A stretch of 7,368 nt of DNA, from the NCBI GenBank assembly GCA_028693975.1, contig JAQUUF010000053.1:1-7368 (forward strand). The letters run 5' to 3'. Position 1 is the stretch's first letter. Each line of letters begins with the position of its first letter. The stretch comes from Acidaminococcaceae bacterium. GTDB taxonomy: Bacteria > Bacillota > Negativicutes > Acidaminococcales > Acidaminococcaceae. Position numbers and translations under genes: made by a program. This document shows positions 1-5,376 of this stretch, piece by piece. The notes beneath the pieces are model-generated. The model saw nothing but the letters and a program-made list of their open reading frames with translations, made no database searches and was not told where the DNA came from.

Positions 1-119
1 GGTGCATCATAGAGCGCATCATACAAAGGAATAACTTGCCCGCCGGGGTAGCCAAAAATAGTATCTACTCCTTCTTCTGCCAAAACTTTGATAATTGCTT
101 GCGAACCTGTTATTTTCAT
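1..119 (-). CDS. ilvB: Acetolactate synthase large subunit, N-terminal fragment (runs off the left edge)
   Basis: The enzyme would condense two pyruvates (or pyruvate and 2-oxobutyrate) with thiamine diphosphate, the first common step of valine, leucine and isoleucine synthesis in the cytoplasm. Only 39 codons are visible. They read MKITGSQAIIKVLAEEGVD and then carry the family hallmark FGYPGGQVIPLYDALYDA, the start of the ThDP-binding Pyr domain. Two ATGs lie in tandem (at 122 and 119). GGAGG at 130-126 is 3 nt from the first and 6 nt from the second, so I chose 119. The gene sits just behind a T-box terminator/antiterminator, which fits amino-acid-controlled expression. Other ThDP enzymes share the fold, but the motif plus the T-box leader make IlvB the clear choice. 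Confidence 0.93.
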   Translation of the reverse strand, partial: MKITGSQAIIKVLAEEGVDTIFGYPGGQVIPLYDALYDA

Positions 120-133
120 CATAATCCTCCCAT

Positions 134-393
134 TAAAAAAGCCCCTGCTACTATAGCAGGGGCGTAATATACGCGGTACCACCCTAATTTCTCTCTCTTG
201 CACCGATCCAACAATCGGTCCAGACGTAACATGTCTGCCACGCAGTCTACTACTAGCCGAAGCGTTCGCTACTGAGCTCCCGGGTGATTTAATCCATGAA
301 CCAATCCCACCGATTTGCACCAACCATCGGCTCTCTACGCGGACACAACTCATCTTTATTCCCGTTCATCACTGTTATATTTTGTATTAAATT
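134..393 (-). ncRNA. T-box riboswitch leader of ilvB
   Basis: This leader senses uncharged tRNA and lets transcription continue into ilvB when a branched-chain amino acid is short. On the minus strand the canonical T-box AGGGTGGTACCGCG lies at 185-172. Its AGGG can pair with CCCT of the terminator arm, and GCGTA pairs with TACGC, forming the antiterminator around the TGGT bulge. Stem I shows the AG-bulge (AGAGAG), the distal helix CCGAT/ATCGG with the classic GGTTGGTGCAA loop, a base helix GTGAT (372-368) / ATCAC (288-284), and an upper helix 353-346 / 303-296. The specifier loop 3' side is GGATTAA (295-289), so the specifier is ATT (Ile) or TTA (Leu); I cannot settle the register. Two further hairpins lie at 237-221 and 219-202, the latter probably Stem III. 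The 5' end near 393 is inferred from the promoter. Confidence 0.95.
135..163 (-). terminator. Conditional (T-box) intrinsic terminator before ilvB
   Basis: On the minus strand, GCCCCTGCTA pairs with TAGCAGGGGC around a TAG loop, a perfect 10-bp stem at 163-141, followed at once by six U residues (140-135). Its 5' arm includes CCCCT, which also pairs with AGGG of the T-box, so terminator and antiterminator exclude each other. It ends 12 nt before the first ilvB ATG. Confidence 0.95.
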
Positions 394-399
394 ACTGAT

Positions 400-428
400 A
401 TTATCCTATAGTTGTAAACTTTTGTCAA
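400..428 (-). promoter_or_regulatory. Sigma-A-type promoter of the ilvB leader
   Basis: A perfect -35 box TTGACA (428-423) is followed by a 17-bp spacer and the -10 box GATAAT (405-400, 5 of 6 matches). Start of transcription is expected near 393, giving a leader of about 275 nt, which suits a T-box. The AT-rich stretch just upstream (about 450-432) could act as an UP element. The promoter is strong on paper; control would come from the riboswitch. Confidence 0.85.
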
Positions 429-621
429 GCTATAATTAATATTTCCGTAGCGCAGCAGTTCCTCTTATAAGACCCGGCGGCGCAGATATATTGCTTGCGT
501 ATACTTCCCCTAAGAGACTGCCTGAACCCTCTGTTAGTGTAAACCCTATTTTCTCACGTCTGCGAATCCACTGAGAGGGCTTAACCCTACATCTAGTTTT
601 TGAAAATGATTACTCATTAAA
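429..621. other. Non-coding stretch with an imperfect inverted repeat and three AACCCT motifs
   Basis: I find no convincing gene here. CCCTCT (527-532) and AGTG (536-539) face CACT (569-572) and AGAGGG (574-579), which together can form a 10-bp interrupted stem with a 29-nt loop. The hexamer AACCCT occurs three times in the same orientation (525-530, 542-547, 583-588). The stretch lies between the ilvB promoter and the DnaA-box cluster. It could be a small structured RNA, protein binding sites, or chance. Confidence 0.35.
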
Positions 622-792
622 TTATACACAGGTTTTATCCACATTATACACAGTTTCTGTGCATAACTTGGGAAATTTAGGGCTTATTTTCAAATTTTGC
701 GTGGTTATTTCGCATTTTTTTAATATTGTAAGCAAAGTTATCAACTTATTCACAGCCCTGTGGATAACTCTGTATAAAAAATCTGTGTATAT
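622..792. other. DnaA-box cluster with AT-rich spacer: possible replication origin or DnaA-control locus
   Basis: Six exact matches to the DnaA box TTATNCACA are present. On the plus strand they are 622-630 (TTATACACA), 635-643 (TTATCCACA), 644-652 (TTATACACA, abutting the previous one) and 746-754 (TTATTCACA). On the minus strand they are 666-658 (TTATGCACA) and 767-759 (TTATCCACA). Weaker sites lie at 738-746 and 792-784 (ATATACACA, one mismatch). The two groups flank 667-745, which is about 29% GC by hand count and could be an unwinding element. Known bacterial origins combine exactly these parts. Against this being the main oriC: no dnaA or dnaN is visible, and genes on both sides share one strand instead of diverging. 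A DnaA-titration or timing site is an alternative. Confidence 0.75.
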
Positions 793-825
793 CCAGAGGC
801 ACTAAATGTTGTGTTTACAGTCTGA

Positions 826-1713
826 CTAAGCGGAGCGGAACTGGTCACAGGTGAAAACCAATAGCCCCAGCCAAATCCACCCGAAGGAGAGCAGATGTCC
901 CCAAGTAAAAGACTCTTGGTAGAGAAAAATACCAATCAAAAGCGTCAGCGTGGGGGACAAATACTGCAAAAAGCCCAACATACTCAGGGGTAATTTCTTC
1001 GCCGCCCCGGTAAAAAGCAACAGTGGTATGGCCGTAGCTGCACCGGCTCCGATGAGCAAAGCGATAGACCTAGTCGGTGCCGTCTGCCACGCTGCTGCCT
1101 GCTCTAAGCTCAAAGAGCCCACGTAGGCCAGAGCTAGCGGTACCACGACCAGCGTCTCCAGCAAGATACTGGTAGTGGTCGTGACCACCAAAGTTTTTTT
1201 GATATAGCCATAGAGCCCGAAAGAGAGAGCCAGACAGATAGATATCCAAGGGAAGACGCCGACTTTGGCCAGCATGAAACACACCCCTATGGCAGCCAGC
1301 GCCACGGAGACCTTGGTCCAGTTGGTCAAGCGCTCGCCGAGGAACACTACGCCCAGGAGCACGTTCACCAAAGGATTCATATAGTAGCCCATACTGGTCT
1401 CTACGATACGGCCATGTCCCACGGCCCAGATAAAGAGGCCCCAGTTGAAGGTAATGACACAGCCGGCTAGAATAACCGTGGCTAATTTCTTCCTATCTGC
1501 TCGGATGGCTCTGCATTCTTGCACAAAGGCGCCCCACTTGTGCGAGACAAGTAAGACGCCTATCATAAAGAGCAACGACCAGATAATTCTGTTAGCAAGG
1601 ATCTCGAAGGAGTTCACCGCTTCAATGCTCTTCCAATAGATGGGGAGCAGCCCCCAGAGCAAATAGCAGGTGAGCCCCATGGTCAAGCCTCGCTTATAAT
1701 CGTCTTGTTTCAT
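826..1713 (-). CDS. rarD: RarD-type EamA-family membrane transporter
   Basis: This is a 295-residue inner-membrane protein of the drug/metabolite transporter superfamily. E. coli RarD is named for chloramphenicol sensitivity, but the transported substrate is not established for the family. The N-terminus (GLTCYLLWGLLPIYWKSI, about residues 13-30) matches the RarD opening, where the first helix is followed by an ILANRIIWS stretch at 38-46. About ten hydrophobic helices follow. The two EamA-repeat ends are visible: residues 109-130, with MNPLVNVLLG and FLGE, and 246-269, with LQYLSPTLTLLIG and YQES. The start ATG lies 2 nt after the stop of the DUF1667 gene, and the nearest GGAG is about 13 nt away. 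Expression is therefore probably coupled to the upstream gene. A second ATG at residue 12 has GAGG 7 nt before it, but would cut into the first helix. The stop is TAG. Confidence 0.9.
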   Translation of the reverse strand: MKQDDYKRGLTMGLTCYLLWGLLPIYWKSIEAVNSFEILANRIIWSLLFMIGVLLVSHKWGAFVQECRAIRADRKKLATVILAGCVITFNWGLFIWAVGHGRIVETSMGYYMNPLVNVLLGVVFLGERLTNWTKVSVALAAIGVCFMLAKVGVFPWISICLALSFGLYGYIKKTLVVTTTTSILLETLVVVPLALAYVGSLSLEQAAAWQTAPTRSIALLIGAGAATAIPLLLFTGAAKKLPLSMLGFLQYLSPTLTLLIGIFLYQESFTWGHLLSFGWIWLGLLVFTCDQFRSA

Positions 1714-1715
1714 TG

Positions 1716-2090
1716 TTAGTTACATTTCTCCATAGCGCGGGAAGCGACGATATCCACACCCAAGCCTAAGATATTAGGACAGATTACTTGTCCTTCAGCT
1801 ACGGGTGCACTCACCTCTACCTGACGCAAATAAGCAGCACAATCCAGCACTCTGCCTTTGGGCAGAACATCGCGGGATACCACGGGGAGCAGCGGCAGCA
1901 GTCCCCCTGTCACCTTGACGGTGGAAGTAAGCATTCTCTTGGGGGAGGCAATCTCATTCTCTGCGTATTTCTTACCGCGGGGGCAAGTATTACCCTTCAC
2001 ATCCGTCACCACGCCATCGGTAATGGTGACCGTTAATTCACAGCCCATGGGGCAAGTGATACAATTCATTATTTTCGTTTCAGTTGCCAT
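1716..2090 (-). CDS. DUF1667 cysteine-rich protein, partner of the GlpA-like/oxidoreductase pair
   Basis: A soluble protein of 124 residues whose biochemical role is not established. The N-terminal part has Cys10, Cys13, Cys17 and Cys36 in a C-x2-C-x3-C-x18-C pattern, with CPMGC and later TCPRG. This strongly resembles an iron-sulfur motif; the spacing recalls the [4Fe-4S] domain of molybdopterin oxidoreductases. Further cysteines are Cys84, Cys104 and Cys123. The C-terminal part has no motif I recognise. Family members usually sit beside the same two flavoprotein genes, so an electron-carrier or small-subunit role is a fair inference. I chose the ATG at 2090, 1 nt after the stop of the upstream gene, because AGAGGTG lies 6 nt before it. 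A GTG at 2099 in the same frame would add three residues but lacks that spacing. Confidence 0.85.
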   Translation of the reverse strand: MATETKIMNCITCPMGCELTVTITDGVVTDVKGNTCPRGKKYAENEIASPKRMLTSTVKVTGGLLPLLPVVSRDVLPKGRVLDCAAYLRQVEVSAPVAEGQVICPNILGLGVDIVASRAMEKCN

Positions 2091-2091
2091 C

Positions 2092-3360
2092 TCAAACACC
2101 TCTATTCAAACGCACTGTCAGTTCGCCTTTAATCTCAGCCGTCTTCTCCGGCGGCAGCTCTACCGCTACCATCTCACTGGGTTTCACTACAGGCAGCATT
2201 CTGCTAAGAAGCAGCTTGTCGCCGCACAGAACCTCCAGCTTCACCTTGCGCAAGGGAGCAGCCACACGCATAAAGAGCTTAACCGGCTCGCCGCCTTCGG
2301 GCAGATGTAGTCGCTGAGGCACGCAGGTACGAATACCGTCTGTGGGGGTAACTGTTACTGTCTCTACGGCAGCAGGCAAGCAGCCTGTGACTTGCAAGGC
2401 AGCGTACTTGCCGGCCAGCTCTGCTTCTTCACTCACAAAGTCTACCAAATCATGGACATGCACGACATTGCCGGCTGCATAAATACCAGGTTGGCTGGTA
2501 GCACGACGCTGGTCCACAATAGGACCGTTGGTCAGGGGGTGCATCTCTAAGTTAATGCCACGAGACAACTCGTTCTCCGGGATAAGTCCTACGGATAAGA
2601 GCACTGTATCGCAGTCGATATCAAATTCAGTGCCGGGGATAACCTGCATCCTCTCGTCCACCTTGGCTACAGTAATACCTTCTACTCTGTCTTTGCCCTT
2701 AATCTTGGTGATAGTATGGGACAGATACAGGGGAATATCATAGTCATGGAGACATTGCACAATATTACGGGTCAAGCCGTTGGAGAAAGGACAAATCTCT
2801 AGGCAAGCCTGCACCTTGCAGCCTTCTAGGCTCATGCGGCGGGCCATAATAAGTCCGATATCGCCGCTGCCCAAGATAACAATCTTGTGTCCGGGCAGAT
2901 AGCCTTCCATATTAACCATACGCTGAGCAGCACCGGCAGTGAAGACACCGGCCGGACGCTCGCCGGGAATACGAATAGCCCCGCGGGTCCGCTCACGGCA
3001 GCCCATGGTCAGAATCAGAGCGTCACCGGTAATCTGCATCAGCCCTTCTTGAGGATTGATGGCCAGGACAGTCTTGTCGCCGCTGACTTCTAGCACCATA
3101 GTGTCTACCATAGTTGTTATTTCGGGTTTATCTTTGATTAATTCTATGCAGCGGTGAGCATAGCCCGGTCCGGTCAGCTCCTCTTTGAAATGATGGAGAC
3201 CAAAACCATTGTGAATGCATTGTTGCAAAATACCGCCTAATTCTCTATCTCTTTCGATGACCAGAATCTTCTTGGCACCGTTCTCATACGCACTATAGGC
3301 AGCAGACAATCCCGCAGGACCGCCGCCCACAATTACTATATCGTAATGGAGCTGTTTCAT
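2092..3360 (-). CDS. NAD(P)/FAD-dependent oxidoreductase of the GlpA-associated type
   Basis: A 422-residue cytoplasmic flavoprotein of the pyridine nucleotide-disulfide oxidoreductase fold. The FAD-binding GGGPAG lies at residues 12-17 with an ERD acidic end at 36-38. A second dinucleotide site, GSGDIG (164-169), is the likely NAD(P)H site. The C-terminal FAD contact reads GIYAAGNVVHVHDLVD (about 292-307). A family-typical GGILQQCIHNGFGLHHF (42-58) is present, but no CxxC redox disulfide, so electrons probably pass to a partner and not to a dithiol. Residues from about 330 form an extra C-terminal domain. The ATG overlaps the stop of the GlpA-like gene by one base (TAATG), with AGGAGG 9 nt upstream. 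Context suggests that it passes electrons between the GlpA-like subunit and NAD(P) or another acceptor. The substrate is unknown. Confidence 0.88.
   Translation of the reverse strand: MKQLHYDIVIVGGGPAGLSAAYSAYENGAKKILVIERDRELGGILQQCIHNGFGLHHFKEELTGPGYAHRCIELIKDKPEITTMVDTMVLEVSGDKTVLAINPQEGLMQITGDALILTMGCRERTRGAIRIPGERPAGVFTAGAAQRMVNMEGYLPGHKIVILGSGDIGLIMARRMSLEGCKVQACLEICPFSNGLTRNIVQCLHDYDIPLYLSHTITKIKGKDRVEGITVAKVDERMQVIPGTEFDIDCDTVLLSVGLIPENELSRGINLEMHPLTNGPIVDQRRATSQPGIYAAGNVVHVHDLVDFVSEEAELAGKYAALQVTGCLPAAVETVTVTPTDGIRTCVPQRLHLPEGGEPVKLFMRVAAPLRKVKLEVLCGDKLLLSRMLPVVKPSEMVAVELPPEKTAEIKGELTVRLNRGV
2097..2103 (-). promoter_or_regulatory. Ribosome binding site that sets the DUF1667 start
   Basis: AGAGGTG on the minus strand lies inside the last codons of the preceding oxidoreductase gene, 6 nt before ATG at 2090. 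It supports the ATG over the GTG at 2099, which falls within the site itself. The stop/start arrangement TGAGATG suggests translational coupling. Confidence 0.75.
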
Positions 3361-4823
3361 TAGTCCTTACCTCCTGCTGCTTCTTTATCGTAAAACATCT
3401 GGGAGGCAGCGCCTTCTTTGCGCACTGCCGTCACTGGTATATTCAGCTCTCTGGCGATGATCTGGGTTACTCTCGGTCCGCAGAAACCGCCTTGGCAGCG
3501 ACCCATGCCGGCTCTAGTGCGACGCTTGACGCCGTCTACGGTCTTGGCACCGCAAGTCTCGTGGATAACCTCCACGATTTCGCCTTCGGTTACGGTCTCG
3601 CAACGGCAAATTACTCTGCCATAGAGAGGATTAGCAGCGATAGCCGCTTCTTGCTCTGCTCTAGTCATAGCGCTAAAAGCCTTATGACGGGGCAAAACAG
3701 CCTTGAAGTCATGCTTAAGCACGAGGGTATCGTCCAGCTCGCGCAGTATCTCCAGTACTTCCTCGGCAATAGCCGGTGCGGAAGACAGTCCCGGAGACTG
3801 CATGCCCGTGGCGTGAATCAAGCCATGGACGCTAGAAGCTTCAATAATAAAGTCACCGTTATCGCTCACTGCACGCAGGCCACTGAATTCTGTGATAGAA
3901 GCACCCAGAGGCAGCGTCGGTACTAACTTCTTGGCAGACGCAATGATGGCGTTCATGCCTTCTGTAGTTGTAGCGAGGTCTTCTTTGTCCGCCATATCCT
4001 GGGCGTTGGGACCAATGAAAACATTGCCATGGGTAGTAGCGCAGACTAAGCAACCTTTGGAAGTCTTGGTCGGCGTGGGGAATACAATGCCCTGGACCAA
4101 AGAAGCAGCGGCCGTCTTGTCAAACAAAATATATTCGCCCTTACGGGGATGAATGTGAATACTAGTGTCTCCGGCGCTGGCAGCAATAGCGTCGCCATAG
4201 AGGCCGGCAGCATTAATAACATAGCGGGCTTGGATAGCGCCTTGAGAGGTAGCTACACCGACTACCTTGCCGTCTTCTACCAAAACTTGCTCTACCGCGC
4301 AGTCTGTCAGCACTTCGGCTCCGTTTTGTACAGCGCAGCGGGCAAAAGCCAGAGCTGCCCCAAAGGGCCAGCAGATACCGGCAGTGGGAGCCCACAAAGC
4401 ACCTTGTACATTAGGCGTCAGATTAGGTTCCTTGGACAGAACAGCTTCTTTGTCAATTATTTCCAAACCTTTGACACCGTTAGCGATGCCGCGCGAGAGT
4501 AATTCTTCCAAAGTAGCCATTTCCTCTGCGGTAGTTGCCACAACCATAGAGCCCAGCCACTTAATATCCAAATTTAATTGGTCCTGCAATTCGTGGTACA
4601 ATCTATTACCGCGCACATTGGTGAGAGCTTTTTTGCTCCCCTTGGGTGCATCAAACCCAGCATGGATGATAGCGCTGTTGGCTTTGGTAGTGCCACAAGC
4701 CAAATCGGGCTCCTTCTCCACTAGAATACTCCGGAGCTTATATTTGCTTAGTTCTCGCAAAATGGCGCAACCAACTACGCCGCCGCCGATAACGACGACA
4801 TCTGCTTCTTTAATATAGTTCAT
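3360..4823 (-). CDS. GlpA-like FAD-dependent oxidoreductase (DAO domain plus BFD-type [2Fe-2S] domain), putative glycerol-3-phosphate dehydrogenase
   Basis: A 487-residue protein. The N-terminal DAO-type flavin domain opens with a Rossmann GGGVVG (residues 13-18), an acidic VEKEPD (35-40) and the GlpA/GlpO-type stretch GTTKANSAIIHAGFD (44-58). GLRAVSDNGDFIIE (315-328) and ATGMQSPGLSSAP (338-350) are the usual C-terminal flavin contacts. From about residue 403 comes a BFD-like Fer2 domain with Cys406, Cys408, Cys443 and Cys448 (CRC ... GRCQGGFC), expected to hold a [2Fe-2S] cluster. This architecture matches GlpA of the anaerobic G3P dehydrogenase, but glpC, glpK and glpF are absent here. The two following genes may replace GlpB/GlpC. 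It leads the four-gene operon. The start at 4823 has GGGAAAGAG a few bases upstream. Related uncharacterised 2-hydroxyacid or amino-acid oxidases remain possible. Confidence 0.85.
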   Translation of the reverse strand: MNYIKEADVVVIGGGVVGCAILRELSKYKLRSILVEKEPDLACGTTKANSAIIHAGFDAPKGSKKALTNVRGNRLYHELQDQLNLDIKWLGSMVVATTAEEMATLEELLSRGIANGVKGLEIIDKEAVLSKEPNLTPNVQGALWAPTAGICWPFGAALAFARCAVQNGAEVLTDCAVEQVLVEDGKVVGVATSQGAIQARYVINAAGLYGDAIAASAGDTSIHIHPRKGEYILFDKTAAASLVQGIVFPTPTKTSKGCLVCATTHGNVFIGPNAQDMADKEDLATTTEGMNAIIASAKKLVPTLPLGASITEFSGLRAVSDNGDFIIEASSVHGLIHATGMQSPGLSSAPAIAEEVLEILRELDDTLVLKHDFKAVLPRHKAFSAMTRAEQEAAIAANPLYGRVICRCETVTEGEIVEVIHETCGAKTVDGVKRRTRAGMGRCQGGFCGPRVTQIIARELNIPVTAVRKEGAASQMFYDKEAAGGKD

Positions 4824-4847
4824 TTGACTCTTTCCCTTCCACTAACA

Positions 4848-4876
4848 AGTATACTGTATAAATTTTAACATATCGA
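4848..4876 (-). promoter_or_regulatory. Candidate promoter of the glpA-like operon
   Basis: On the minus strand, TCGATA (4876-4871, 4 of 6 to TTGACA), a 17-bp spacer and TATACT (4853-4848, 5 of 6 to TATAAT) lie about 25 bp before the ATG at 4823. This is the best sigma-A-like match in the gap, but the region is AT-rich and other pairs can be drawn. Confidence 0.45.
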
Positions 4877-4939
4877 CACCAAAAATTAAACCTTTATCTG
4901 AGTTTTCTCTAACAATTATGGCCGAGATGGACAGACTTC

Positions 4940-4976
4940 GTCCCTGACGATTGGAAACAGGGACAGGCACTGTTTC
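4940..4976. repeat. Alternative small hairpins at the outer end of repeat copy A
   Basis: GTCCCTG (4940-4946) faces CAGGGAC (4958-4964), a 7-bp stem. Alternatively GAAACAG (4954-4960) faces CTGTTTC (4970-4976), also 7 bp. Both involve the GGGACAGGCACTG segment. In copy B the matching bases differ (GAAAAGG), so these hairpins are not fully conserved there. Confidence 0.5.
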
Positions 4977-5047
4977 TAGTTTTGACGCAGCAACGCCCCC
5001 GAGATTCCTCCCGAGGGCGTTAAGTTTAGGTCACACTTTATTCTTCT
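4951..5047. repeat. 97-bp direct repeat, copy A, with a 13-bp hairpin
   Basis: This copy matches 5377-5473 in 93 of 97 positions, in the same orientation, offset by 426 bp. It contains a perfect stem with 13-base arms and a 4-base loop at 4992-5021 (AACGCCC arms; GGAA, a GNRA-type loop, on the minus strand). The C/T difference from copy B only turns an A-U pair into G-U, so pairing is kept. No U-run follows, so it is not a textbook terminator, though it may protect the mRNA 3' end. The GGGACAGGCACTG segment resembles sequences I associate, from memory, with REP/IS200-like (RAYT) elements. Its inner end holds the last two codons and stop of the antitoxin gene. Confidence 0.92.
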
Positions 5048-5289
5048 TTCCTTACTCTGTCAAAAACTTCTTTTTCTGTGTAACGAACAGAGTCAGCAGC
5101 GGCTGCCTTATCAGCTTCATCAAGCTTCAGTTCTGTCGCATCGGTCAAAGCAGCATATTGCTCCATGCTTAGGACGACCATAGAACCATAACCATTTTTT
5201 GTTAGATAAACAGGCCCGTCTTCTTTGACGGTTTTTTCAATATCCGTAAATTTATTTCGAAGGTCAGAAACAGGTCTAATATTAATCAT
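5038..5289 (-). CDS. Solitary Phd/YefM-family antitoxin
   Basis: An 83-residue protein. The N-terminus MINIRPVSDLRNKFTDIEK, followed by GPVYLTKNGYGSMVVLSMEQYAAL (about residues 25-48), is the classic Phd/YefM DNA-binding and dimer domain. The acidic, alanine-rich C-terminal part (TEKEVFDRVRKEE) is the toxin-neutralising tail type. I chose ATG at 5289 with GGTGGTG 6 nt upstream. A TTG at 5310 would add seven residues that do not belong to the family. A toxin (RelE/ParE- or Doc-like) normally follows directly, but downstream there is only the repeat and then the glpA-like promoter region, so the antitoxin is an orphan. Its final KEE and stop lie inside repeat copy A, and relatives tend to run a few residues longer, so slight truncation is possible. 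It may act as a self-regulating repressor or protect against a toxin encoded elsewhere. Confidence 0.85.
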   Translation of the reverse strand: MINIRPVSDLRNKFTDIEKTVKEDGPVYLTKNGYGSMVVLSMEQYAALTDATELKLDEADKAAAADSVRYTEKEVFDRVRKEE

Positions 5290-5310
5290 AATAATCACCA
5301 CCAATGTCAA

Positions 5311-5336
5311 ATTATATTATCATAATTTTATCATAA
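5311..5336 (-). promoter_or_regulatory. Antitoxin promoter with a paired operator-like repeat
   Basis: TATAAT (5316-5311, minus strand) is a perfect -10, about 22 bp before the ATG. No good -35 is present. Just upstream, two near-palindromes TTATGATAA (5336-5328 and 5325-5317) are spaced exactly 11 bp, one helical turn. This is the arrangement expected for autoregulation by a Phd/YefM dimer. The operator role is inferred. Confidence 0.6.
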
Positions 5337-5376
5337 TTAAGCCTACATGACAATGAACTTTGCAGGATATCATGCG

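Noticed and set aside
770..801. CTCTG...CAGAG imperfect hairpin after rarD as a terminator
   Set aside because: The stem is short and interrupted, without a clean GC stem or proper U-run; the sequence is better explained as part of the DnaA-box region.
750..935. Minus-strand 61-codon frame overlapping the end of rarD and the DnaA boxes
   Set aside because: Out of frame with rarD, no recognisable motif, and most of it lies inside rarD.
1858..2310. Plus-strand open frame of 150 codons spanning two minus-strand genes
   Set aside because: Antisense to the DUF1667 gene and the end of the oxidoreductase gene; no domain and no clear ribosome binding site.
3492..3926. Plus-strand open frame of 144 codons opposite the GlpA-like gene
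   Set aside because: It lies fully antisense to a well-supported gene, has no recognisable domain, and its composition is what a reverse frame of that gene would give.
4267..4818. Plus-strand open frame of 183 codons
   Set aside because: Antisense shadow of the N-terminal half of the GlpA-like gene; low-complexity Ser/Ala/Pro-rich translation and no family resemblance.
4992..5021. Calling the repeat hairpin a standard intrinsic terminator
   Set aside because: Neither strand has a U-run directly after the stem; its repetition points to an element with possible 3'-end function only.
4824..5037. A toxin gene following the antitoxin
   Set aside because: The 214 bp hold the repeat, small hairpins and the candidate promoter of the next operon; no minus-strand frame of toxin size is present.
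4951..5172. Plus-strand 73-codon frame running through repeat copy A into the antitoxin gene
   Set aside because: Made from repeat sequence and the antisense of the antitoxin; no toxin-like motif, and on the wrong strand for a toxin partner.
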